46,919 bases of DNA, from the NCBI GenBank assembly GCA_018819135.1, contig JAHJQK010000121.1, positions 1 to 46,919 on the forward strand. Reading direction: 5' to 3'. A program made the position numbers and the translations under genes. Shown here in pieces: positions 1-7,856 of this stretch (its first letter is position 1; every line of letters starts with the position of its first letter). This DNA is from Pseudomonadota bacterium (lineage in GTDB: Bacteria; Desulfobacterota; SM23-61). The notes beneath the pieces were generated by a model that searched no databases, was not told the origin of the DNA, and saw only the letters and a list, made by a program, of their open reading frames with translations.

Positions 1-200
1 AAAAAAATGAAACCTCTGAAAAATTTTTTCCTGGGGAATGAGAGGGCAATCTCCTGGTCGCTCGAATAGCAATCTATGGCGGGGTTAGGAGATGTTGGGC
101 GAATCCGCCCGGTGGGCATTCGCTACTGTCTGAATTGCAGACTATTGGGCCTTATATTGCCTCGTAGATAAAAGCCCACCTGGCCCGCCGTTTTATACCC

Positions 201-393
201 GCCCATTACATACCCCCAAAACATGACAAGGAAAATCTTGAGGCCATTTTCCGCGTTTAAATGACGCCAGCGAGGAAAAGTACACCCACACGGCATAGTC
301 AAGAAAATCCTCTGCTATAATGGCCACGTTATATTTGGCAATCAAGTTCATGGTGATTTATGCAACGATATCATAGGCTTGGAATGCAGTTAC
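201..393 (+). repeat. Duplicated leader block, copy 1
   Basis: Two sub-blocks here recur near 6865-7078. The first is around 201-222 (GCCCATTACA followed by a C-run and an A-run). The second is around 328-393 and covers the end of the leader plus the first codons of the small ORF at 360. A TATAAT-like hexamer lies at 316-321, ahead of the second block, and a comparable one precedes the other copy. The rest of 1-359 contains no recognisable gene. Confidence 0.6.
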
Positions 394-614
394 GGCTTAA
401 ACGTGTTGAGGCTGGCTTGCACCAGAGAACCCTTGGCATCCTGCTCGGCGGGGCCACCCAGGCCCTGATTAGCTGGTGGGAATCGGGCCGGTATATGCTC
501 GGAGACCGCTACTTGGGCCGGATAAAACAATTTTTGAGTCTTGATCCGTTCGCCTTGAGGGTTTATGTCCGGGCGATTGGATTGCAGCCGTGTTGGAGGC
601 ATGGGCACAGATAA
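360..614 (+). CDS. Small XRE-type helix-turn-helix protein
   Basis: This 84-residue protein is made almost entirely of one helix-turn-helix domain, at about residues 9-58. The pattern LRLKRVEAGLHQRTLGILLG followed by a W-E-S-G-R stretch matches the XRE/Cro fold, in which the second helix and the W-E-x-G-R turn are typical. It would act as a DNA-binding regulator in the cytoplasm; its target is not evident. The first ten codons and the upstream leader are shared with the transposase remnant at 7046, so the leader has been duplicated or moved. The neighbouring recombinase fragment and AAA/DUF4143 gene suggest an accessory region. A small regulator of a lost mobile element is possible. Confidence 0.6.
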   Translation: MQRYHRLGMQLRLKRVEAGLHQRTLGILLGGATQALISWWESGRYMLGDRYLGRIKQFLSLDPFALRVYVRAIGLQPCWRHGHR

Positions 615-719
615 ATTAAATCCTCAACTGAGGTTTTGAGATGAATCAGTGCAATTGGAGACATCCTTTCCAAAATTGAACGGAAGCCTATAGTTAATGG
701 ATCAAGAATATTTTCTTTT

Positions 720-1904
720 TCAAAATACTTCTCCCCGATGGAGGGCCCGAAGGAAATCCGGTGCGGGCAAGACAACGACGCCCTCAAAGTGATAAACCCG
801 CGGCCCAGTATAGACGCCGAACATGCGTTCAACCTTTATCCCGGGCAGAGAATTGAGGCCGCGCATGGGAGCCTCCCAGGGCCGATCCCATTTTTCTGCC
901 AATTTAGCTTCGATAGTTACCAGGTGCGGTGGTTTACCGGCTTGCCGTTTTCGAGTCTCGACGATGAAATCGATCTCTACGCCCGCGGCGGTGCGGTAAT
1001 AGGCCAACGGCCGCAATTTCCGGCTTATTTCGTTGTAGACGCGCAGTTCATGAAAGATAAGCGTTTCGAGGGAAGCGCCTTTCATAGACCGGTCCAGGGG
1101 GTCCCGCAACAGGCCGGCGGCGGCCCGAGCCACCCCTGGGTCAAACCAGTAAAACTTCGGGTGGGCCACCTCGCGTACTTTAACCCCGGGACGCCATGCC
1201 GGGAGGAAATGCCCCAGAAGGGTATCGGTTAGGATGGAAAAGTAGGTGTCTACGGTGCTCCGCGGCACAGCCGCCTCGCGAGCGATATTGTGGGCGTTTA
1301 CCACCTGTCCGTTCAGTTGTCCGGCAACGTTAAGGAAGCGCAGAAACGGAGGAACGTTTCGCACGAGACCCTCTTCACGAACTTCTTCCTTGAGATAAGT
1401 GTTGACATATGCCTCCAGAATGTCCGCCGCCCGGTGGCGTTCCTTTTGAACGAACGGGAGAAGACCCCACTCCAGGGAAAAGGGAAGAGCGAATGTGTCA
1501 CCCAGCTCGGCAGCGGAAAACCCTTCCATATTGATCGTGATGGCGCGGCCGGCTAATAGGTTAGCCCCTCCCCGGCGCAGTTTACGGGCGGAGGAGCCAC
1601 AAAGGGCGAATCTCAAGCGACGGGACTCCATGAGCCGCTGTACCTCATCCAGGAGGGCGGGCGCCTTTTGGATTTCGTCCAGCACGATCCAGCTTCCAGG
1701 AGGACGATCGCCTACGAGCCCTTCGAGCCGATGGGGATCCCGGGTCAATTCAAGATAGAGGGAGGCATCGAGCAGGTCCAGGTGCAGAGCGTCCGGCAGC
1801 ACTTGTTTCAGCCAGGTGCTTTTTCCCGTGGCGCGGGGTCCAAACAGGAAGAACGACCGGTCCGGACAACGCAATAAGCGGGGGATAAACTCTTGATCCG
1901 GCAT
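720..1904 (-). CDS. AAA_14/DUF4143 family ATPase
   Basis: This 394-residue protein belongs to the widespread AAA_14 plus DUF4143 family, whose cellular role is still poorly defined. Walker A is GPRATGKS at residues 22-29. A Walker B motif with LDEIQ lies near residue 75, and a sensor-like GSSARKLRRGG segment is near 103. The C-terminal half has the DUF4143 layout: an LIFHEL motif, then EIDFIVE and TIEAKLA, which resembles a PD-(D/E)XK nuclease-like fold. The length is normal for the family (about 380-420). It is a single gene flanked by the small XRE gene and a recombinase remnant. A cluster of inverted repeats directly upstream of its start could be an autoregulatory site. Family members often occur in accessory DNA. 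Confidence 0.88.
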   Translation of the reverse strand: MPDQEFIPRLLRCPDRSFFLFGPRATGKSTWLKQVLPDALHLDLLDASLYLELTRDPHRLEGLVGDRPPGSWIVLDEIQKAPALLDEVQRLMESRRLRFALCGSSARKLRRGGANLLAGRAITINMEGFSAAELGDTFALPFSLEWGLLPFVQKERHRAADILEAYVNTYLKEEVREEGLVRNVPPFLRFLNVAGQLNGQVVNAHNIAREAAVPRSTVDTYFSILTDTLLGHFLPAWRPGVKVREVAHPKFYWFDPGVARAAAGLLRDPLDRSMKGASLETLIFHELRVYNEISRKLRPLAYYRTAAGVEIDFIVETRKRQAGKPPHLVTIEAKLAEKWDRPWEAPMRGLNSLPGIKVERMFGVYTGPRVYHFEGVVVLPAPDFLRALHRGEVF

Positions 1905-1911
1905 GATCTAT

Positions 1912-1960
1912 TTTTACATTACTACTGTAAAAAAGCAATGCATTTTTACAATGGTAATGT
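1912..1960 (-). promoter_or_regulatory. Nested inverted repeats upstream of the AAA/DUF4143 gene
   Basis: TTTTACA (1912-1918) pairs with TGTAAAA (1926-1932), and TGTAAAAA (1926-1933) pairs with TTTTTACA (1943-1950). ACATTAC (1916-1922) pairs with GTAATGT (1954-1960). The cluster begins 8 bp from the start codon at 1904 and looks like an operator. No regulator can be assigned from sequence. Confidence 0.4.
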
Positions 1961-2158
1961 ATTTTATGAAAGCCATTCGCGGAGAAAAAACGGTCTGTCC
2001 AACAGAATTTTGCCAAATCATCATTTGTATAATTCACCCGTTCTCCACTTCTCCTATCGATCGCCGCTGCTTTTTCATTTGACTCCCACTTTAAAGAATA
2101 TGGGCGCTTCCAAGTAAATCCTTAACAAAGTCATTGGGGAAATTGAATAAATTATTGT

Positions 2159-2677
2159 TTGCTTGCCTGCTGCCCTCCCCCACCCCATCCACTCCGGGAT
2201 ATTGTCATGGTCGCCCTCACCACGGGCATGCGTCGGGGCGAAATACTGGGGCTGAAGTGGGATTACATTAGGTTGGAAAGTCGCTTCAGCATTTTGCCCA
2301 TAACCAAGAATAACACTTCGCGGGTAGTCCCGATCAATGACACGCTCTACAGAATCCTTGCGGAGATGCCGCAGAAATCAGGATATGTTTTCGGCAATGG
2401 CAAGCCCATAACGGATATAAAGCACAGCTTCACTTCGGCGTGCAGAAAGGCGGGTATCACGGATTTCCGATTCCACGATTTAAGGCACACCTACGCTTCG
2501 CATCTGGCTATAAGGGGGGTGCACATTCGGGCCTTGCAGGAATTGCTGGGGCACAAAACGCTGGCCATGACCCAGCGCTATTCCCACCTTGCGCCTGAAC
2601 AGTTGCAGAATGCGGTTAAGCTGCTGGATGGGGTTATTTGTGAGAAGTGGGAATTGGTCGGGCAGGCAGTCGCATAG
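2159..2677 (+). pseudogene. Tyrosine recombinase (phage-type integrase), N-terminally truncated
   Basis: Only the catalytic domain of a tyrosine site-specific recombinase remains. The residues needed for strand exchange are visible: Arg25 in TGMRRGE, His106-x-x-Arg109 in FHDLRH, His132 in LLGHK and the nucleophile Tyr141 in QRYSH. The upstream core-binding domain is missing. Reading frames just before 2159 contain stops, and an EIE-like stretch followed by a shifted LLACCP block suggests decay by stop and frameshift. An intact gene would be about 350-400 residues. It lacks the extra segment that marks integron integrases, so it is a phage- or island-type enzyme. It may be the relic of an element that entered this region, but it adjoins neither tRNA-derived repeat. 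Confidence 0.85.
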
Positions 2678-2683
2678 AAGTGG

Positions 2684-2754
2684 GTTTTCGCTTTCACAAG
2701 TTATTGGTTGGAACTATATTCGAGAACTGAGGATTACGAATTAAAAGCGAAAAC
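2684..2754. repeat. 11-bp inverted repeat at the cassette insertion point
   Basis: GTTTTCGCTTT (2684-2694) is the exact reverse complement of AAAGCGAAAAC (2744-2754). The second arm ends at the G/T crossover of the attC site. The target of cassette insertion therefore appears to be one arm of a hairpin. Confidence 0.6.
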
Positions 2755-2805
2755 GTTCGGCTTCAGCGGGAGTCCTCGGCGGTCCGCTGCAAGCCGTGGT
2801 TAGGC
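2748..2805 (-). other. attC recombination site of an integron gene cassette
   Basis: On the minus strand the site reads as follows. R'' is GCCTAAC (2799-2805), which contains the TAA stop of the cassette gene. L'' is CGGCTTGCAGCGG (2784-2796), followed by a spacer. L' is CCGCTGAAGCCG (2758-2769), followed by AACG at 2754-2757. L' is the exact reverse complement of L'' except for one unpaired G, the extrahelical base that directs strand choice in attC folding. R' reads GTTTTCG instead of the usual GTTRRRY. That is expected if the cassette sits in a secondary site, because the bases after G belong to the flank. Confidence 0.85.
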
Positions 2806-4457
2806 GTCCTCTCGCACATCAAGCAGCCACGCCAAGCCATTCCGCTTAAGAGCCCGACTCTGCGCCCATGCGTCGAGCACGGGTTGAACCGAAATGGCAG
2901 CCAGCCCCGTACCGACCGTTGCGCCCCAAAGGAGCGCTTCCGCGAGTCCAAGTCCCGGTAAGACGCTGAGAACCGCCGTTGGCGTCACCGCCTTTACTGC
3001 GGCTCCAACGATCTCTCCGAACATCTTCTCGTAGGTGGACTTGAGTTCACCGCGCAGTTTGACCTCCGCAGGCCGCACTTTCGCGTCAACAGTCCTTCGA
3101 AGTTCCGACTGAAAGCGCGCCGACCACGGGCTTGCTTCGATCTCGGCTCGCAGTTCACGTAGAAGGATCTGGAATGCTCGCATCCGTTCGCGTGCCTCCC
3201 GGCGATACCTGAGAAGATCTTCAAAGCTGCGCCGGCCCAACTCTTCCTTTGGAACGACTGCATCGATGATGGCCATTGCCAACTGCCCAGTGCCACTATC
3301 GTATTCGGCGGGATGTGCTTCGCCCCCCGTCGGCGTCCCAGTCATCGTGAGTGCGCGCCGGTACTTGATGGACAGCAGGTTGAGTGCCGTCCGTGAATCT
3401 GTGACTGGAACAATATCTCGCAATCCACACGTTAGTAGCGTCTGATTGAGTGTCGCCGAGAAGCCGACCACAGGATGGACAACACCATGCGCGATGTTCA
3501 TGACGTACGGCGAACTGAAGTCCTGATACGTGCCGTATCCCCGTTCGCTGTCACCGGCTGGAGAGCGATACCAATCAGGACCGGAAGTCGCTGGCTGCCC
3601 TGCCCAACGCCCGGCAAGTGACAAGTCCTGTTGGTCTACCGGGATGCGCGCCCTGTGTATCGACCACCCGTTCATGTCCAACTCGCTTGACACCTTAGCG
3701 ATAAACTCAGGATCGTGGCGGTCAGCCTCTAAGGCATGAGATAGGAGGCCGTCATAGCTTCTGTATAGGCCGAAATCGTTGTGAATCCTGACAAAACCAG
3801 CGTCGTAGAGCTGGTCGTACACTTCGATCACGCGTGCCCATTCTGGGAGTTCCACAAGGCCGTCTTTCCGATAGTGGCAGATCTCGCTCCGAGTAATTCT
3901 ATCGAGCGGGTCGAGAAACCAGAGCTCGTCAAACACGAGCAGCGAGGTTTTTAGGAAAAGCGAGTTGAACGACCGCGCGTAAGGAAAGTAGAGCGCACGC
4001 AAGGTCGCACCGCTGGCGAACCCCCTTTCAGGTACGTTTTCGGCAAGTTGCGGGACCATCATCCCACGAGAAGACAGGACAACTTCACCAGTCGCCTGTT
4101 CGCTCGTGTTACCTAAGCATCTGGGAACCCCACGCGTGAGAGGCTTCATAGGATTCCGAGTCACGCCACCCGTTGATTCCGAGCTGTCGAAGAAGGCCCC
4201 GAGGGCCGCAAACCGGCGTTTCCACTCGTCCTCGGTGGGCTTCTTGGACCGGAGTGTGTCGGCGTAAGCGTACATGTCCTCCGCACAGACCTGTTCAAGG
4301 GGACACTGAAGGAAGTCGAACAAATCCCGGATGGCGCTCTCAGCAAACGCCCTGTCATTTACAACCTGGCCGAGATGATGAGCCAGGCATCGCTCTCGCT
4401 TTTCGAGTTCGGACGTGTGAACAGTCACCGCTGGCTCCTGGTTGCTTGGACGCCTAA
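2754..4457 (-). mobile_element. Solitary integron gene cassette (1,704 bp)
   Basis: A GTTAGGC core (minus strand, 4458 to 4452) lies 23 bp upstream of the single gene. The gene ends inside the R'' box of a well-formed attC (2748-2805). This is the standard cassette layout: core site, one ORF in the same orientation, attC. No integron integrase and no second attC are visible in the window. The downstream flank does not fit R', so the cassette seems to have been captured alone outside an integron, next to a decayed phage-type recombinase. The upstream flank ends in CAAAG before TTAGGC, which resembles the end of some attI sites but is too short to prove one. Confidence 0.8.
2800..4428 (-). CDS. 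Cassette-borne 542-residue protein of unknown function
   Basis: I do not recognise a characterised family over the full length. Residues about 10-100 resemble the SAM-like core-binding domain of tyrosine recombinases: a helical stretch, then EDMYAYADTL, then RRFAALGAFF and an NP motif. No catalytic recombinase domain follows. The middle opens with ALYFPYARSFNSLFLKTSLL, then FDELWFLDP. This is reminiscent of DUF6236-type proteins, but that match is from memory and weak. Residues about 395-450 are charged and helical. About 475-525 is hydrophobic with glycines and could form one or two membrane helices. The protein ends in REDA, with its TAA inside the attC R'' box. The ATG start at 4428 follows the cassette core by 23 bp. 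No promoter was seen. Defence, or another accessory function, is only a guess. Confidence 0.8.
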   Translation of the reverse strand: MTVHTSELEKRERCLAHHLGQVVNDRAFAESAIRDLFDFLQCPLEQVCAEDMYAYADTLRSKKPTEDEWKRRFAALGAFFDSSESTGGVTRNPMKPLTRGVPRCLGNTSEQATGEVVLSSRGMMVPQLAENVPERGFASGATLRALYFPYARSFNSLFLKTSLLVFDELWFLDPLDRITRSEICHYRKDGLVELPEWARVIEVYDQLYDAGFVRIHNDFGLYRSYDGLLSHALEADRHDPEFIAKVSSELDMNGWSIHRARIPVDQQDLSLAGRWAGQPATSGPDWYRSPAGDSERGYGTYQDFSSPYVMNIAHGVVHPVVGFSATLNQTLLTCGLRDIVPVTDSRTALNLLSIKYRRALTMTGTPTGGEAHPAEYDSGTGQLAMAIIDAVVPKEELGRRSFEDLLRYRREARERMRAFQILLRELRAEIEASPWSARFQSELRRTVDAKVRPAEVKLRGELKSTYEKMFGEIVGAAVKAVTPTAVLSVLPGLGLAEALLWGATVGTGLAAISVQPVLDAWAQSRALKRNGLAWLLDVREDA

Positions 4458-4458
4458 C
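4452..4458 (-). other. Cassette 5' core site GTTAGGC
   Basis: The minus strand reads GTTAGGC, matching the GTTRRRY core, with crossover expected between G (4458) and T (4457). A separate palindrome, TTATATGG-TTT-CCATATAA at 4465-4483, lies just outside the cassette and may be an unrelated operator or the folded part of the insertion target. Confidence 0.75.
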
Positions 4459-4649
4459 TTTGGATTATATGGTTTCCATATAAGAAACTTGATTTGGTTT
4501 CTGGTCGGCCTAAGACATCACCAAAGTACTTGCTCTAAGTTATGATACGAAAAAGGCTTTTATTTCGCAAACCAAGTTTCTCGGTGTCTTACATGGTTTC
4601 CGCCTAAGCCCCCCTCCGAAAACAATGACCCTATTTTGACACCAGCCCC

Positions 4650-4681
4650 AAAAAAAGAAAAGGGGTTATTGCTAACCCCTT
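4650..4681 (-). terminator. Rho-independent terminator after the tRNA-derived repeat
   Basis: A perfect 9-bp stem (AAGGGGTTA at 4660-4668 with TAACCCCTT at 4673-4681) is followed on the minus strand by a T-rich run. It lies just outside the truncated tRNA-Val copy. It may be the original terminator of tRNA-Val, displaced when the island inserted. Confidence 0.75.
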
Positions 4682-4688
4682 GTAATAA

Positions 4689-4734
4689 CTGGTAGGCGGT
4701 GAGGGAATTGAACCCACGACCTCCGGTATGTGAG
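4689..4734 (-). repeat. Direct repeat of the tRNA-Val 3' half (att-like)
   Basis: These 46 bp are identical to 8553-8598. They comprise the 3' end of tRNA-Val from the anticodon loop through the T arm and acceptor to CCA, plus one flanking base. The identity stops inside the anticodon region, so this is not a functional tRNA. A duplicated tRNA 3' end is the usual scar of an element that integrated into the tRNA gene. Confidence 0.88.
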
Positions 4735-4890
4735 CGCATCAATATCAGATTGACAACGGCTTGTTTTTACTTATTTTTTAAAGCCTTATGTCCACCGTGT
4801 GGACATTGAAACCCTCGCCAGCGTCGCCAAATGCAGATTATGTTTGACACTATTATGACACCGACAGCCCTTATAAGAAGGCATAGTACA

Positions 4891-5624
4891 TTATGATTGG
4901 ATAAACTCTCTCAATCGTTTCAGGCCAAAATCCAAGAAAGCGTACTTCTCCTTGTCCATAATGACCCGGCTGTCCTCGAAAATAGCAAAGTTGCCATTAA
5001 TACTTTGGGATACGAGTCGAAGTCCGTTCGGGAATTTGCCTCCTGGCCTTTCCCAAAGGTCGGTAATCGTCTTCGATTCTTTTTCAATCTTGAGATTGCC
5101 GCCCATGGTACTAATCAGCTCGGAAAGGGACTTTACACTAATGAGCTTTGGGATAACAAGTTCTTGATCTTCCAGGAGCCTTTCGGAAAATTCGTAAATA
5201 TCCTTGTTTTCCGGTTTAAGGGAAAGATGAATGCCCTCAACAAGTGCCTTTTTTCAACCTCAGCTTTTGGGAGTTTCTCCAGTTGCGTTTCTATATCGCG
5301 AAAACGCTTAATCTCCTCGTCCTTTTCTTTATTCATGTTTTTGAGTTCGAGGATAACATTATCTTTTGTTTGGGAGATGACAGCTTTGTAGTTCTCAAGG
5401 TCTTTGGGCAAATCAGCAATCAGGTTCTTGTAGATGTTGCCTACCTTCTCAGTTTCGGTAATCCGTTTCTCCATTACCGACAGGGTCTTTTCCTGTGCCT
5501 GAATGGTATCCCTCAAGCTTGTAATACGATTCTTAAGGCTACGAATATAGTAGTATAAAAAGAGGAGGATACCTCCTCCCTGGAAGATGGCGGTTATAAT
5601 GGTGGTAGTCTGCTCTGCATTCAT
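4891..5624 (-). pseudogene. Membrane-anchored coiled-coil protein, split by a frameshift
   Basis: Two consecutive minus-strand frames appear to be one gene. The first part (from 5624) has an N-terminal hydrophobic segment at residues 10-28, then a long charged coiled coil rich in Lys and Glu. At a run of six A residues (5249-5254) the frame changes. Adding one A would let the protein continue through EGIHLSLKP, then LISVKSLSELIST, into the frame that ends at 4891, giving about 245 residues. Without it the product stops at 5133 after 163 residues with an atypical tail. I recognise no family. The start ATG at 5624 is the first in frame. It could be a sequencing error or a recent inactivation. 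Confidence 0.65.
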
Positions 5625-5788
5625 CGTTCTTCTCTCCTATCCCTGCTTGAAACTCACTCTCTACCTTTCCTCCACCCCCACCCCCTCAACCAAAAACACA
5701 AAAGCCAGGGTGATGAGTCGCAAAAATTATTTTAATGAACATTAAAAAAGGTATTAATCCCAAGAAAAAATATAGCTCACGAAGCTTA

Positions 5789-6586
5789 CTATTCCCTCAT
5801 TGAATGGGCACCTTCAACTAAATTTATATTTATATCATTTGGAATTACTACCCTTGAATCCAAGAATTTCCCTGCTGAAACATTACCTAAACCAAATGCC
5901 CATAGAAATAATTCTACTCCAGGAGGTGATGGCCTAAATATAAAACCATCTTTATCAATCTTTGAATATTTTGTTTTCAAAAAATCTACTGGACCAGTCA
6001 TAAATCCCTTACTAATTAAACCCTCTCGAAATAATCCCCATAAAGTGTGGCTTACAATTAGGTCCGAATTTTCCCCTTTTGTAAAATCCATTGACAGATC
6101 ATAGCTTCTAAAAGGGATAAATATTGTTAAAAGCTTCCTTCCCTCAGTGGTTGTGGGCAAAATTATTTGTCCATTAAAGAGATATTTTGTTGTTCTATAT
6201 AAAATATAATGAGTTCGAATCTGATAGGTTGACAATCTATTTAATAAAGAAATTAAGACCATTCCGCGATCATCTCTATGTATTGCAGTTCGGGAAGATG
6301 CTAATACTCCACCGAAATATTTTGCCGATAATTCATCCTCACAGTAAGACCCTTCATTAAGAATTCCCCTTAAGACTTTGGGCGGTACAGAACCATTTTC
6401 TTCCAATTTAGAACCCAGTCGCTTTTCCGCCACTTTAAAAATATGGCTTACATTCTCTATTCTTTTTTGCGTCCAGTTTTTTAGACCTTCCCCTAAATAC
6501 TCGGCTGTGGGGCCAAGAATTTTTTCAATAATCTTTGTTGACCCTATCGCGGTCCCTAAAATTGTAAGTCCTGTTCCTGGGTCCAC
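5789..6586 (-). CDS. Abi-alpha/DUF4393-like protein
   Basis: This 265-residue soluble protein resembles the DUF4393 family, also called Abi-alpha from its link with abortive infection. The cues are GPTAEYLGEGLKNW near residue 25, a VPPKVLRGIL segment near 68, and the following EDELSAKYFGGVLASS block with a basic RDDRG turn. There is no signal peptide; the N-terminal GTGLTILGTAIGS segment is only weakly hydrophobic. The start is GTG at 6586, with GGAGG about 13 bases upstream. Local A+T content is high compared with the core genome, in keeping with acquired DNA. A role in phage defence is plausible by family and island setting, but is not shown here. Confidence 0.6.
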   Translation of the reverse strand: MDPGTGLTILGTAIGSTKIIEKILGPTAEYLGEGLKNWTQKRIENVSHIFKVAEKRLGSKLEENGSVPPKVLRGILNEGSYCEDELSAKYFGGVLASSRTAIHRDDRGMVLISLLNRLSTYQIRTHYILYRTTKYLFNGQIILPTTTEGRKLLTIFIPFRSYDLSMDFTKGENSDLIVSHTLWGLFREGLISKGFMTGPVDFLKTKYSKIDKDGFIFRPSPPGVELFLWAFGLGNVSAGKFLDSRVVIPNDININLVEGAHSMRE

Positions 6587-6644
6587 TATCCCCCCACAAC
6601 CTCCTCTTGCTCTCCCTCGCTTCCCGGTAAGCCCTTAAAAACAA

Positions 6645-6679
6645 AAACCCCATTCCTCTACCTACGAGAAATGGGGTTT
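6645..6679. repeat. Bidirectional hairpin
   Basis: AAACCCCATT (6645-6654) pairs exactly with AATGGGGTTT (6670-6679), with A-rich and T-poor flanks. It lies upstream of the Abi-alpha-like gene and could stop transcription entering from either side. Apart from this hairpin and the leader repeat, 6587-7045 holds no gene that I can see. Confidence 0.5.
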
Positions 6680-6864
6680 CAAAATCTCCTTACCATACCT
6701 TCCCTCCGAGCAAGGGGATTGGAGAGCGTATTTCTATGGGGATAATAGCAGAATGGGCAATGATGTCAAGAAGGTATTTTCCCGCTCACTATCCCCTGCC
6801 TGCTGCCACTATTTTAGAAATATAAAATAGTCAGCCAGCACCTTTCACCTGACCCCAATCCCCT

Positions 6865-7078
6865 GCCCATTACACACCCCCAAAAACTTGTAAAGGATTT
6901 TTTTTATTTTTTTTGACCCTCCAAACCGCATTTAAATCACTTTAAAGATGGTTGGAAGCCTCTTTTGAGACCTCTGACCGGGAACGCCCAAAAACCCGTG
7001 TTATAATTTGCGCGTTATATGCGGCAATCAAGCGAATGGTGATTTATGCAAGGATATCGAACACTTGGAATGACGATT
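6865..7078 (+). repeat. Duplicated leader block, copy 2
   Basis: Blocks at 6865-6886 and 7014-7078 match those at 201-222 and 328-393, in the same order and orientation. They include the TTATA-type hexamer, the GGCAATCAAG segment, the ATGGTGATTTATGCAA stretch and the first codons of the downstream ORF. The spacing differs (149 versus 127 bp between block starts). Beyond about codon 11 the two loci diverge. Confidence 0.6.
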
Positions 7079-7729
7079 ATGTATTTGGGGACATTGTTTA
7101 CAAGCGTAAGTTGGAATTCTTTTAAGGGAAGAAAATATTTGAGGGAGGGGACAGGCCACGGGGTTCTGCTGGGAAAGGTGAGCTATTCTTGGCAGGATGC
7201 AGGTTACGTGTTGTCCTGGTTTGGGAAAAGAGCCGGGCAGGTCCGGAAAATATACCGTCGTTTTATTTCTGAGGGGATCAAGCAAGGGCATAGGCCGGAG
7301 CTTGTGGGCGGAGGCCTGATTCGCTCCCTGGGTGGCTGGTCGGCCGTGGAAAGTCTCCGCCGGTCCGGGGAGAAAGTCCTGGCGGATGAGAGGATCTTAG
7401 GGACCGAAGATTTTGTGGAGAGGATTTTAAAAGAAGCCGAGAGCAGGACAAGACACTCGTTTTCTTCTCAGATGAGAAATAAACAAGTGCAGCAGATCAT
7501 TGAGGCGACCTGCAAGAAGGAAGGGGTATCTTTGCAGGAATTGCAGATGGGGAGCCGTCGAGGAGTGATTTCCAAAGTCCGTTCGGATTTGGCCTGGAGG
7601 CTGGTACAGGAACTTGGGATTCCTTTAGCGGAGATTGCCCGGCAGATGGGTGTTTCAACATCTGCCATCTCCCAGATTTTGCACAGAAATGAACTAAAGA
7701 CCAAACACATGGTTGAGGATTTGAAATGA
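7046..7729 (+). pseudogene. REP-associated tyrosine transposase (RAYT) C-terminal remnant
   Basis: The ORF of 227 residues carries the C-terminal region typical of delta-proteobacterial Y1/RAYT transposases. It has a WQDAGYVLSWFGK segment, the ELVGGGLIRSLGGW motif, DERILG, and a DnaA-like/helix-turn-helix tail (LAEIARQMGVSTSAISQIL). The N-terminal HUH catalytic domain with its HxH and tyrosine motifs is absent. In its place are the eleven codons shared with the small XRE gene at 360, then about 35 residues of unclear origin. It therefore looks like a transposase fragment joined behind another gene's leader. The protein could still bind DNA, but it cannot cleave as a transposase. Confidence 0.75.
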
Positions 7730-7856
7730 ATCCGATGGGGGGGCCGTTCTTTAAGGGTCAAGGGCCAGCCGATTATGATAGCCTGTCCAGCCGCCGTAAT
7801 GATTGAAGAAAAAAGGTATGTCCTAAAGATGAGGAAGGAATTTCAAAAGCTGCGGG

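Noticed and set aside
2159..2677. Recombinase fragment as the integron integrase of the adjacent cassette
   Set aside because: It shows only a standard catalytic domain with R, HxxR, H and Y, and lacks the additional segment that integron integrases have. It also reads in the opposite direction to the cassette gene.
4897..5391. Plus-strand 164-codon ORF
   Set aside because: It is antisense to the coiled-coil gene. Its composition mirrors the Lys/Glu-rich opposite strand, and it has no ribosome-binding site.
4891..5624. Programmed frameshift in the coiled-coil gene
   Set aside because: The A6 run is read GAA AAA AGG, which is not a good tandem slippery heptamer, and no stimulatory pseudoknot or Shine-Dalgarno was seen. 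An indel is simpler.
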